The position numbers and the translations under genes are program-made. This document shows, piece by piece, positions 1 to 8,271 of a stretch of 64,000 nt of DNA; position 1 is the first letter of the stretch; the number at the start of each line of letters is the position of its first letter. Source of the stretch: Streptomyces sp. NBC_00289. Its GTDB lineage: Bacteria > Actinomycetota > Actinomycetes > Streptomycetales > Streptomycetaceae. The stretch lies in the NCBI RefSeq assembly GCF_041435115.1, contig NZ_CP108046.1:1860001-1924000 (forward strand). Direction: 5' to 3'. The notes under the pieces are model-generated. The model saw only the letters and a list, made by a program, of their open reading frames with translations. It did not search any database and was not told where the DNA came from.

Positions 1-898
1 CGAGTCCGAGGACGGTTCCGTCGTTGAGACCGGTGGTGCTGCCCATCCGGAAGACCTGCGTGCCGACCGTGGCCTCTTCGGCCTGGGCGATCTGGACGGT
101 CTGTCCGTCGCCGACGTTGACCTCGCTGGGGGCCACGGTCGCCGGGTCGTCGTACTTCACGAGCGCGAAGTCGCCGTCGCCGGGGAAGGTGGCCTGGTCG
201 ACGGTGGCGATCGGCTGACCGTCCTGCGCGTCCGACCACTGCTCGGCGGCGACACCGCAGTGGCCCGCGGTGAGGAACGCGGGACTGCCGTCGCCCGCGG
301 TGACGTTGAAGCCGAGCGAGCAGCGCGCGCCGCCGCCGAAGATGGCGTCACCGCCCGAGACGAACGTCTTGAAGGTGCCGGCGGACTTCTTGATGGTCGC
401 CATGTTCGAGCCGAGGCTCTGGACGGTCGACTCCAGCGTGTCCCACTTGGCGCCGGTCACCGTGCTGTCCGCGGTGACGAGGATCTTGTTCGTCTTGGGG
501 TCGAGGGCCCAGGCGGTGCCCGGGATGGTCGCCTCGGTCTTCAGCGTCTTGGCGCCGGCGGCGAGTTCGGCGAGGCTGTTGTCGACCTCACGGACGGCCG
601 CGCCGGCCTTCTTGGCCTGCACGATCACGTTGTTGTCGTCGCCGGATACGACGTTGACGACGAGCTGCTTGCTGTCGGTGTCGTAGTAGGAGCCCGCGAA
701 GGCGTCACCGAGCAGGTTCTGCAGCTGCGAGGCGAGATCCGAGGCGTCGTCCGCCTTCAGGGTCTTGGCGGCGGCGTCGTTCGAGGCGCCGTCCTGGGAC
801 GCGTTGGCGTTCGGCAGCAGGAGCGCGGCCGCTCCGAGTGCGGCCACGCCGCCCACCGCGATGATGGCCTTGCGCTTCGGAATTCGCTTGTGACTCAA
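1..898 (-). CDS. Secreted S1-family serine protease, streptogrisin type (partial)
   Basis: A chymotrypsin-fold secreted protease made as a pre-pro-protein; its 3' end is cut off by the window edge. From the TTG at 898, preceded by a clear AGGAGG site, 299 codons are visible. Residues 1-33 form a basic-then-hydrophobic signal peptide ending in ANA. A propeptide of the alpha-lytic protease type follows, and the mature domain begins near residue 184. The catalytic His213 lies in the TAGHC motif and the catalytic Asp243 in GDFALV. The GDSGG serine is beyond the edge. The first 24 codons include a run of lysines and arginines suited to Sec or Tat export. A subtilisin-inhibitor gene lies 11 kb away. 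Family assignment is firm; substrate preference cannot be read without the C-terminal half. Confidence 0.93.
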   Translation of the reverse strand, partial: MSHKRIPKRKAIIAVGGVAALGAAALLLPNANASQDGASNDAAAKTLKADDASDLASQLQNLLGDAFAGSYYDTDSKQLVVNVVSGDDNNVIVQAKKAGAAVREVDNSLAELAAGAKTLKTEATIPGTAWALDPKTNKILVTADSTVTGAKWDTLESTVQSLGSNMATIKKSAGTFKTFVSGGDAIFGGGARCSLGFNVTAGDGSPAFLTAGHCGVAAEQWSDAQDGQPIATVDQATFPGDGDFALVKYDDPATVAPSEVNVGDGQTVQIAQAEEATVGTQVFRMGSTTGLNDGTVLGL

Positions 899-1083
899 AC
901 TTCTCGACCTCCTGAGGGACCGGAGTCTGTGCCGCCGTTCGGCAGCTGTGTGGGGCGCCTGGATGGCTGTTGGTACGCACGGGACCCGTGGCGCGTTCAA
1001 CGCCGTTCGCCAACGACCTTTGTGCAGATGCGAATCGGCCACGGACCGCGTCCGGCAGGTGGAGGCCTGGAACAACCCCTCAT

Positions 1084-1435
1084 ATGACGATGACCACCGC
1101 CGAAGCCGACAAGATCCTCTCCGTCGACTTCGCCCCGTGGGTGGGCGAACCGGGCCTGGCGGTCGAGTCCTTGGGAGACGATCGCGCGACCCCGCGACCA
1201 CCCTGGTCAACAGGGCCGGCCCGGGAGGACGTTGCACTGTCGGGGCAGGCGCTGACAGCCGCCGCGGACGCGGCGACCTCGAGCGCCGCGTCGGCCGCCC
1301 GCGGCGGCCACGGGCGACGACGACGGTGCGGCGGTCACCGTCCTTGGCCCCGCACGGTGGCCGGTTCGGATGTCCGGATCCGAGCGGTGATCACCGAGCC
1401 GTGCCGCCGTACGGCGCTCGCGGACCCCGCAAGCA
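1084..1435 (+). pseudogene. Decayed PaaI-type hotdog thioesterase gene
   Basis: From the ATG at 1084 the translation begins MTMTTAEADKILSVDFAPWV and continues with SGQALTAAADAAT, matching the N-terminal half of actinobacterial PaaI-like hotdog thioesterases. The frame then becomes arginine-rich nonsense, and family-like sequence resumes with GSDVRIRAVITE and ALADPA, so the middle appears frameshifted or scrambled. No intact family-length (about 140 aa) reading frame exists. The rest of 900-2007 carries only long GC-rich open frames with no recognisable protein, so I treat that stretch as non-coding or decayed. The assignment rests on remembered family sequence and is moderately sure. Confidence 0.55.
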
Positions 1436-2007
1436 ACCGCCGAAGTGTCGGGTTCACTCGCGGCGCGGGCCGCCACGGTGCCCGCGCTTCCGGGCCGAGA
1501 GGAGGCCTCCGTGCCGGGTGCGCGCTTCCCGGCCGGGCGGGACCCTACGGTCGGGCACGGTGGGCGACCGGGAGGCGACGCTCCGTCGCGAACAGGGACC
1601 GGAATCCCGGCTTCAGTGAATCTGCACACCTCATACGCAACCAAGTCACCGCGGACGAAGGATCTGCACAAGCAGCCGGTGCCCCGCACGTCATTGGCGA
1701 GGTGTGTCGGATTCCCCTCCGCCCCGGCAAGCGTTCGTACGCGGGAATGACGTGCCGCGTGTGAAGAACTCGCCGCCGAGCCGTGCGCACGCCTGCACCG
1801 TTCGGTGCTCCCGAGGCACAAGTGCGCTGGTGAGACGTTTGGTTGATTGGAAGCGCCGACCCGCCGCGTGCTTTGATCCATCGCACCGCGGGGGCCGCCA
1901 AGGGCTTCAGGACAATGGACGCCCGGCGCCTGCGGTCGCGGCCGTCATCTGTCCCCAGAGGGGGCCGCTCCCCCCTTGTGAATATCCATATGAAGGGAAG
2001 TTCCCCC

Positions 2008-2223
2008 ATGAACTCCACCCCCCAGGTTGAGACCGTCGAGATCTCCGACGCGGAGCTCGACAACGTCTCCGGCGGTCTGTCCCTGAACGCCGTCGGCACC
2101 GTCACCGGCCTGGTGGACGGCGTTGCCCCGGTCTCCGGCCTGGTCAACACGGTCGTCGGCACCGTCGAGGGTGTCACCGGCCTTAACACCGCCCCGGTCA
2201 CGGGCCTGGTCGCCGGTCTCTGA
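2008..2223 (+). CDS. Double-glycine leader peptide precursor (bacteriocin-like, Cys-free core)
   Basis: A 71-residue precursor. The start ATG at 2008 is set by the purine-rich GAAGGGAAG site 7 nt upstream; an upstream in-frame ATG at 1990 has no such site. Residues 1-23 are an acidic leader ending in ELDNVSGG, a classic double-glycine cleavage signal for C39 peptidases. The predicted 48-residue core (24-71) has no Cys, Lys, Arg or aromatic residue, only two acidic residues (Asp37, Glu54), and is built from Gly, Val, Thr, Leu and Pro. It carries near-repeats VTGLV, APVSGLV, VTGLN and APVTGLV. Lanthionine bridges are impossible without Cys. HlyD-like and two NHLM exporter genes follow on the same strand. 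No LanM, YcaO, radical SAM or other modification gene lies nearby. Activity is unknown; the role as exported cargo is inferred from leader and context. Confidence 0.82.
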   Translation: MNSTPQVETVEISDAELDNVSGGLSLNAVGTVTGLVDGVAPVSGLVNTVVGTVEGVTGLNTAPVTGLVAGL

Positions 2224-2240
2224 CCGCACCTCGTTCCTTC

Positions 2241-2273
2241 GAGTCCCGGAGCCGTCACCCGGCTCCGGGACTC
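2241..2273 (+). terminator. Hairpin between precursor and exporter genes
   Basis: Perfect 13-bp inverted repeat (2241-2253 with 2261-2273) around a 7-nt loop, 17 nt after the precursor stop and 43 nt before the HlyD-like start. It probably acts as an attenuator or processing site so that peptide mRNA exceeds exporter mRNA. There is only a short TT after the stem, so partial read-through is expected. Confidence 0.75.
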
Positions 2274-2316
2274 TTGGATGCCGTAAAAGATCTCTCCCAC
2301 AGGTGAGGGAAGTCCC

Positions 2317-3123
2317 TTGCAGTTCCGCCAACAGGCCCTCGCCAAGCTCCAGTCGCCCGAAGAGCTCGACCTTCCGGTGCGCTTCGCCCGCCCCCAGGGC
2401 TGGCTGGCCCTCACGGTGACGGTGGTCGTCGTCGCGGCCGCGTCCGTCTGGGCGGTCACCGGTTCCGTCGCCTCCACCGTCGGCGCGCCCGCCGTCCTCA
2501 CCCACGGGGAGGGCAGCTACATCCTGCAGAGTCCCGCGGCCGGCCAGGTCACCGCGGTCCTCGCCGAGCAGGGCGCGCGCCTGCCCGCCGGCGCACCCGT
2601 CCTCAAGGTCCGGACGGCGAAGGGCGACACCGTCGTACGCACCGTCGCCGCGGGGCGCGTCACCGCGCTCGCCGCGACCATCGGACAGATCATCCAGACC
2701 GGCGCGAACGTCGCCGCGGTGGAGAAAATCACCCGCGCCTCCGACCCGCTGTACGCCACGGTGTACGTGCCCGCCGAGAACGCGGCCTCCATTCCGGCGA
2801 ACGCGGCCGTGGACCTGACCGTCCAGTCGGTGCCCACCGAGGAGTACGGCGTGCTGCGCGGCCGGGTGAAGTCGGTGGACCGTGCCGTCCAGTCCGCGCA
2901 GCAGATCTCCGCGTTCCTCGGCGACAGCCAGCTCGGCGAGCAGTTCACCAAGGACGGCAGGCCCGTGGCGGTACTGGTCCGGCTGGAGAGGTCGGCCGGC
3001 ACGAAGAGCGGCTACCGGTGGTCGTCCGCGGACGGCCCGCCGTTCGCCCTCACCTCCATGACCATGGCCACCGGTTCGATCAGGCTGGCCGATCAGCGCC
3101 CCGTCGACTGGCTGCTGCCGTGA
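2317..3123 (+). CDS. HlyD-like membrane fusion protein of an NHLM-type peptide exporter
   Basis: A 268-aa adaptor expected to link inner-membrane ABC exporters to the cell exterior. The TTG start at 2317 is chosen because an AGGTGAGG site lies 8 nt upstream. Residues 28-49 form one membrane helix, followed by a biotinyl/lipoyl-like barrel (YILQSPAAGQVTAVLAEQGARL style) and a beta-rich region, with no long coiled coil. Length and architecture fit the NHLM bacteriocin secretion protein family (TIGR03794) rather than classic HlyD of about 400 aa. The stop overlaps the next gene's GTG (GTGA), showing translational coupling. The family call is strong; the substrate is inferred to be the peptide encoded at 2008. 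Confidence 0.85.
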   Translation: MQFRQQALAKLQSPEELDLPVRFARPQGWLALTVTVVVVAAASVWAVTGSVASTVGAPAVLTHGEGSYILQSPAAGQVTAVLAEQGARLPAGAPVLKVRTAKGDTVVRTVAAGRVTALAATIGQIIQTGANVAAVEKITRASDPLYATVYVPAENAASIPANAAVDLTVQSVPTEEYGVLRGRVKSVDRAVQSAQQISAFLGDSQLGEQFTKDGRPVAVLVRLERSAGTKSGYRWSSADGPPFALTSMTMATGSIRLADQRPVDWLLP

Positions 3124-5345
3124 GTGCCGCGCCGGACACCCGGGGCAGGCGCCGCGCCGCCCCGCCGCCCAAGCGCCCGGTCCCCACGGGCCGTGTGAGG
3201 ACCGTCCGCACTCCCACCGTGCTCCAGATGGAGGCCGTGGAGTGCGGGGCCGCCTCCCTCGCGATGGTGCTCGGCCACTACGGCCGGCATGTCCCGCTGG
3301 AGGAACTGCGCATCGCCTGCGGCGTCTCCCGGGACGGCTCGCGTGCCAGCAACCTCCTGAAGGCGGCCCGCAGTTACGGCCTGACGGCCAAGGGCATGCA
3401 GATGGACACGGCGGCCCTCGCCGAGGTGCGCACGCCCGCCATCCTCTTCTGGGAGTTCAACCACTACGTCGTCTACGACGGGATGGGCCGGCGCTTCGGC
3501 CGTCGCGGGGTGTACGTCAACGACCCGGGCAAGGGCCGGCGTTTCGTGCCGATGGAGGACTTCGACGGCAGCTTCACCGGTGTCGTGCTGGTCCTGGAGC
3601 CGGGTGAGGACTTCGAGCGGGGCGGGCGCAAGCCGGGAGTGCTCGGCGCGATGCCGGCCCGGCTGCGCGGCACCGCGGGCACGATGCCCGCCGCGGTGCT
3701 GGCCAGCCTGCTGCTGGTGGCGGTCGGCGCGGCGGTGCCCGCGCTCAGCCGTACCTATATCGACATGTTCCTGATCGGGGGCCAGACCTCCCTGCTCGGC
3801 GTGCTGTTCGCGTCGATGGGGGCGTGCGTGCTGCTCACGCTCGTGCTGACCTGGCTCCAGCAGGCGAACCTGCTGCACGGCCGCATCATCTCCTCGACGC
3901 TCTCCAGCGCCCGCTTCCTGCGTCATCTGCTGCGGCTGCCCGTCACCTTCTTCTCCCAGCGCAGCCCGGCCGACCTGGTGCAGCGCCTCCAGTCGAACGA
4001 CGCCGTGGCCGAGACGCTGGCCCGCGACCTCGCGGCGGCGGGCGTGGACGCCGTCGTCGTCGTCCTCTACGCGGTGCTGCTGTACACCTACGACCCGCAG
4101 CTGACCTTCGTCGGCGTCGCCGTGGCGCTGCTGAACGTGGCGGCCATGCGGATCGTCATCCGGCTGCGCGCCACCCGGACGGCGAAGCTGCGCGCCGACA
4201 GCGCCCGGCTCACCAACACCTCGTACACCGGCCTGCAGTTGATCGAGACGATGAAGGCGACCGGCGGCGAGGACGGCTACTTCCGCAAGTGGGCCGGGCA
4301 GCACGCCACCACCCTGGAGGAGCAGCAGCGGCTCGGTGTGCCGAGCGCCTGGCTGGGCGTGGTCGCGCCGACACTGGCGTCCCTCAACAGCGGGCTGATC
4401 CTGTGGATCGGCGGGATGCGGGCGGTGGAGGGCGGCATCTCGGTCGGCCTGCTGGTCGCCTTCCAGGCGCTCGTCACCCGCTTCACCGCGCCGATCACCC
4501 GGCTGAACGGCGTCGCGGGCCGCATCCAGGACTTCGCGGCCGACGTGGCCCGGCTGAAGGACGTCGAGAACTTCCGGACCGACCCGCTCTACGGCCGTCC
4601 GGGCGCCGGCGACTCCACCCGTCGCCTGCACGGGCACGTCGAGCTGGAGAACATCAGCTTCGGCTACAACCCGCTGGACAAGCCCCTGTTGACGGGCTTC
4701 GACCTGACGGTCGGCCCGGGGCGGCAGGTCGCGCTGGTCGGCGGCTCGGGCAGCGGCAAGTCGACCGTCTCCCGGCTGATCTCGGGCCTGTACACACCGT
4801 GGGAGGGCGTGATCCGGATCGACGGCCGGCGGCTGGAGGACATCCCGCGCGGCGCGCTGGCGGCCTCCGTCTCCTTCGTCGACCAGGACGTGTTCCTCTT
4901 CGAGGGCTCGGTCCGCGACAACGTGGCGCTGTGGGATCCGTCGATCCCGGACGACGCGGTCGTGGAGGCGCTGCGGGACGCGGCCCTGTACGACATGGTC
5001 ATGCGCCGCCCCGGCGGCATCCACAGCCGGGTCGAGCAGGACGGCCGCAACTTCTCCGGCGGGCAGCGGCAACGCCTGGAGATCGCCCGGGCGTTGGTGC
5101 GCAGGCCCAGCATCCTGGTGCTGGACGAGGTGACGAGCGCGCTGGACGCGGAGACCGAGCAGGTCGTGATGGACAACCTGCGCAGGCGCGGCTGCGCGTG
5201 CGTGGTGATCGCGCACCGGCTCAGCACCGTGCGCGACAGCGACGAGATCGTCGTACTGGAGCACGGCACGGTCGTCGAGCGCGGGCGGCACGGCGAGCTG
5301 GTGGCACACGGTGGCGCGTACGCCGCGCTGGTCAGGGAGCGGTGA
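3120..5345 (+). CDS. C39 peptidase-containing ABC exporter (NHLM type, PCAT1)
   Basis: A 741-aa ATP-driven exporter that cleaves double-glycine leaders while secreting the peptide. It starts at the GTG overlapping the upstream stop. An N-terminal C39 domain (about 30-150) has catalytic Cys42 in MEAVECGAASLAM, His115 in FNHYVVYDG and Asp135 in VNDPGKG, so the protease looks intact. A six-helix ABC membrane domain follows (about 175-460), then the nucleotide-binding domain with Walker A GGSGSGKST near 541, signature FSGGQRQR, Walker B ILVLDEVTSALD and the IAHRLST switch. This matches the NHLM micro ABC1 class (TIGR03796). The next gene is a second exporter half 1 nt downstream, and a heterodimer or paired complex is likely. 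Confidence 0.93.
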   Translation: MSAAPDTRGRRRAAPPPKRPVPTGRVRTVRTPTVLQMEAVECGAASLAMVLGHYGRHVPLEELRIACGVSRDGSRASNLLKAARSYGLTAKGMQMDTAALAEVRTPAILFWEFNHYVVYDGMGRRFGRRGVYVNDPGKGRRFVPMEDFDGSFTGVVLVLEPGEDFERGGRKPGVLGAMPARLRGTAGTMPAAVLASLLLVAVGAAVPALSRTYIDMFLIGGQTSLLGVLFASMGACVLLTLVLTWLQQANLLHGRIISSTLSSARFLRHLLRLPVTFFSQRSPADLVQRLQSNDAVAETLARDLAAAGVDAVVVVLYAVLLYTYDPQLTFVGVAVALLNVAAMRIVIRLRATRTAKLRADSARLTNTSYTGLQLIETMKATGGEDGYFRKWAGQHATTLEEQQRLGVPSAWLGVVAPTLASLNSGLILWIGGMRAVEGGISVGLLVAFQALVTRFTAPITRLNGVAGRIQDFAADVARLKDVENFRTDPLYGRPGAGDSTRRLHGHVELENISFGYNPLDKPLLTGFDLTVGPGRQVALVGGSGSGKSTVSRLISGLYTPWEGVIRIDGRRLEDIPRGALAASVSFVDQDVFLFEGSVRDNVALWDPSIPDDAVVEALRDAALYDMVMRRPGGIHSRVEQDGRNFSGGQRQRLEIARALVRRPSILVLDEVTSALDAETEQVVMDNLRRRGCACVVIAHRLSTVRDSDEIVVLEHGTVVERGRHGELVAHGGAYAALVRER

Positions 5346-5346
5346 G

Positions 5347-8163
5347 ATGACGACCGTCGGTGAAGGCGATCTGGTTCTCGGTGCGTTGGGCTCGATGGGC
5401 ACTCCCGTCGACTGCTCGGGCCTCAACCGGCTCGACCTGGAGGGGCCGCAGGTGCTGTGGCTGGTCGCGGCCGGTGCCGTGGACCTGTTCGCGGTCGACG
5501 CGGAGGAGCAGGGGCACTGGCACCACCTCGGCCGTCTGGAGGCGGGCTCGCTGCTGCTCGGTCCGGTCGCGGGGCCGCAGCACACGCTGGTGGCGCGCCC
5601 GCTGCGGGACTGCGTCGTGCACCGCGTCGGCCTGCGCGAGCTGTACCAGCCCCCGCACACCCAGACCTGGTCGTACGACGAGTACGGCAACCCCCAGTAC
5701 GTACCGCCGACGTCGAGCCCGCTGGAGTACGCGCTCGCGCTGGGCGTCGGCCGCGGCCTGTCGATCCTCTTCCAGGCCCCGATGGCCACCGAACCGGCCA
5801 CCGCGCCCACGGACGACGACGTGTTCTGGATGCAGGTGCCGCCGGGGAGTGTGCAGTACGGATCGCTGTACGGCGCGGAGGCGGCGGGCGACCTGCTGAT
5901 GGACCCGGCGGTCTGGCAGAGCATGGTCGATCAGCAGTACCGGCTGCTGACCACGCTCGACCGGTGGATCGAACAACTGGAGCGCACCCACGAGACACGG
6001 ACGGCCGCGGGCATCAGGGCCGGTGAGGCGGTCCGCGCCCAGGCCGACCGGACGCTGCTCGCGTCCATCGGCCGGCAGTCCGCGAACCGCACCACGGCCG
6101 CGGACGCGGACGCCTCCTACGCGGCCTGCCGGCTGGTCGCCCGAGCGGCCGGGATCACGCTCGCCGAGCCCGCGCACAGCGGGACCGAGAGCGACCGCCT
6201 CGACCCGGTGGAGCGGATCGCCCTCGCCTCCCGGGTCCGCGTCAGATCCGTACGTCTGGACGGCCGCTGGTGGCGGGACGACGTCGGCCCGCTGGTGGGC
6301 CACCGGGCCCTGTCCGGTGCGCCGGTCGCACTGCTGTGGCGGCGCGGCGGATACGTGGCCGTGCATCCGGCGTCCGGCCGGGAGACACCGGTCGAGAAGG
6401 CCAACGCGGAGGAGTTCGAGCCGCGCGCGGTGATGTTCTACCGTCCGCTGCCCGAGCGGCGGCTCGGTCCGCTCGGCCTGCTGCGGTTCAGCATGCGGGG
6501 CGTGCGCGGCGACCTGACGAACCTCCTGTTCGCCGGCCTGGTCACGGTGGCGATCGGGGCGCTGGTGCCGATCGCCACCGGCAAGGTGCTCGGCGAGTAC
6601 GTGCCGAAGGCGCAGCAGGGACTGATCGTCCAGGTCTGTCTGGCGGTGATGATCAGCAGTGTGGTGGCGGCGGCGTTCATGCTGCTGGAGAACCTGACGA
6701 TGCTGCGGCTCGAGGGCCGCATCGAGGCCACCCTCCAGCCGGCCGTGTGGGACCGGCTGCTCCGGCTTCCGACGAAGTTCTTCACACAGCGCTCGACGGG
6801 CGAGCTGGCGAGCGCCGCCATGGGCATCAGCGCGATCCGCAGGCTGCTGGCGGGAGTCGGGCCGGTGGTCGCCCAGTCGGTGACCGTGGGCGCGATGAAC
6901 CTCGGGCTGCTGTTCTGGTTCAGCGCGCCCATGGCGCTGGCCGCGATCGGGATGCTCGTCGTCATCGCCGCCGGGTTCCTCGGCCTCGGGCTGTGGCAGG
7001 TGCGCTGGCAGCGGCGGCTGGTCGTGCTCGGCAACAAGCTGAACAACCAGGCGTTCCAGACGCTGCGCGGTCTGCCGAAGCTGCGGGTTGCGGCCGCCGA
7101 GAACTACGCGTACGCGGCCTGGGCCTCCCAGTTCGCGCGCAGCCGCGAACTCCAGCAGAAGGTGGGGCGCATCAAGAACCTCACGACGGTGATGGGCGCG
7201 GTGTACCTGCCCCTGTGCACCCTGCTGATGTTCATGCTGCTGGCCGGCCCGGCGCGGGGGGCGATGTCGGCTGCCGCGTTCCTCACCTTCAACACCTCGG
7301 TGACGATGCTGCTGACCTCGGTCACCCAGCTGACCGGCGCCTTCGTCTCGGCGGTGGCCGCGCTGCCGCTGTTCGAGGAGATCCGGCCGGTCCTCGACGC
7401 GACGCCCGAGGTGCGCACGGCGAGCACCCGGCCCGGACCGCTGTCCGGGGCGATCGAGACACGCAGACTGTCGTTCCGGTACGCGGACGACGGTCCGCTG
7501 GTCCTGGACGACGTGTCGTTCCGCATCCGGCCGGGCGAGTTCGTGGCCGTCGTCGGCCCCAGCGGCTGCGGCAAGTCGACCCTGCTGAGGCTGCTGATCG
7601 GCTTCGACAAACCGGTCTCGGGCACTGTGCTCTACGACGGTCAGGACCTGGCGGCACTGGACCAGTCGGCCGTACGCCGGCAGTGCGGGGTGGTGCTCCA
7701 GCACGCGCAGCCCTTCACCGGTTCCCTGCTGGACGTCATCTGCGGTACCGAGCCCTACACGCCGGAGGAGGCGATGGCGGCCGCCGAGATGGCGGGGCTC
7801 GCCGAGGACATCAGGCGGATGCCGATGGGCCTCCACACGATCGTGTCCGGCAGCGCCGCGATCTCCGGCGGCCAGCGCCAGCGCCTCATGATCGCCCAGG
7901 CGTTGATCCGGCGCCCGCGCATCCTCTTCTTCGACGAGGCGACCAGCGCCCTCGACAACGAGACGCAGCGCATTGTGATCGAAAGCACCAAGGCTCTCAA
8001 CGCCACCCGGATCGTCATCGCGCACCGCCTGTCGACGGTGCTGGACGCCGACCGCGTCATTGTGATGGAGGACGGCAAGGTCGCCCAGGAGGGGCCGCCC
8101 GCGCTGCTGCTCGCGGACACCGGCGGCCGACTGCACGAGTTGGTACGGCGCCAGCTCGCCTGA
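5347..8163 (+). CDS. Second NHLM-type ABC exporter without peptidase (PCAT2-like)
   Basis: A 938-aa ABC exporter. The ATG at 5347 lies 1 nt after the preceding stop; its ribosome site overlaps that gene's end. There is no C39 domain. Residues 1-110 resemble a degenerate cyclic-nucleotide-binding-like barrel (LVAAGAVDLFAV, HHLGRLEAGSLLLGP), as in the NHLM ABC2 class (TIGR03797), followed by a family-specific region to about 380. The membrane domain covers about 390-690, and the ATPase has Walker A GPSGCGKST near 737, signature ISGGQRQR, Walker B ILFFDEATSALD and IAHRLST. It probably pairs with the peptidase-bearing subunit. What the N-terminal barrel senses, if anything, is unknown. Confidence 0.92.
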   Translation: MTTVGEGDLVLGALGSMGTPVDCSGLNRLDLEGPQVLWLVAAGAVDLFAVDAEEQGHWHHLGRLEAGSLLLGPVAGPQHTLVARPLRDCVVHRVGLRELYQPPHTQTWSYDEYGNPQYVPPTSSPLEYALALGVGRGLSILFQAPMATEPATAPTDDDVFWMQVPPGSVQYGSLYGAEAAGDLLMDPAVWQSMVDQQYRLLTTLDRWIEQLERTHETRTAAGIRAGEAVRAQADRTLLASIGRQSANRTTAADADASYAACRLVARAAGITLAEPAHSGTESDRLDPVERIALASRVRVRSVRLDGRWWRDDVGPLVGHRALSGAPVALLWRRGGYVAVHPASGRETPVEKANAEEFEPRAVMFYRPLPERRLGPLGLLRFSMRGVRGDLTNLLFAGLVTVAIGALVPIATGKVLGEYVPKAQQGLIVQVCLAVMISSVVAAAFMLLENLTMLRLEGRIEATLQPAVWDRLLRLPTKFFTQRSTGELASAAMGISAIRRLLAGVGPVVAQSVTVGAMNLGLLFWFSAPMALAAIGMLVVIAAGFLGLGLWQVRWQRRLVVLGNKLNNQAFQTLRGLPKLRVAAAENYAYAAWASQFARSRELQQKVGRIKNLTTVMGAVYLPLCTLLMFMLLAGPARGAMSAAAFLTFNTSVTMLLTSVTQLTGAFVSAVAALPLFEEIRPVLDATPEVRTASTRPGPLSGAIETRRLSFRYADDGPLVLDDVSFRIRPGEFVAVVGPSGCGKSTLLRLLIGFDKPVSGTVLYDGQDLAALDQSAVRRQCGVVLQHAQPFTGSLLDVICGTEPYTPEEAMAAAEMAGLAEDIRRMPMGLHTIVSGSAAISGGQRQRLMIAQALIRRPRILFFDEATSALDNETQRIVIESTKALNATRIVIAHRLSTVLDADRVIVMEDGKVAQEGPPALLLADTGGRLHELVRRQLA

Positions 8164-8167
8164 GGCG

Positions 8168-8186
8168 CCGTCCGGCGGCCGGACGG
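8168..8186 (+). terminator. Terminator-like hairpin after the exporter operon
   Basis: Perfect 8-bp stem (8168-8175 with 8179-8186) with a CGG loop, starting 5 nt after the exporter stop. Flanking GGCGC and GCGCC could extend the pairing with a small bulge. No U-tract follows, as is usual in Streptomyces. Confidence 0.6.
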
Positions 8187-8271
8187 AATGCGCCGCCCGT
8201 CGCCGGAGTGTGAGTCACGACTCCCCCGGTCACACTGTTGGGTCGTCCCGTAATCGGGTACTCACGGGTTC

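Noticed and set aside
2008..2223. Precursor considered as a type A2 lanthipeptide or chaplin
   Set aside because: No Cys in the core and no LanM nearby exclude lanthipeptide; no Sec signal and no paired Cys exclude chaplin. The GG leader and C39 exporter favour an NHLM-type exported peptide.
1207..2505. Minus-strand open frames covering the 900-2000 region and the precursor
   Set aside because: Arg/Ser/Thr-rich GC shadow sequence, no domain, and the opposite strand carries the thioesterase remnant and the precursor gene.
3093..8136. Very long minus-strand open frames of 943 and 934 codons opposite the two exporter genes
   Set aside because: They are high-GC mirror frames; the plus-strand products have complete C39 and ABC motifs, while the minus frames give repetitive Arg/His/Gln-rich sequence without domains.
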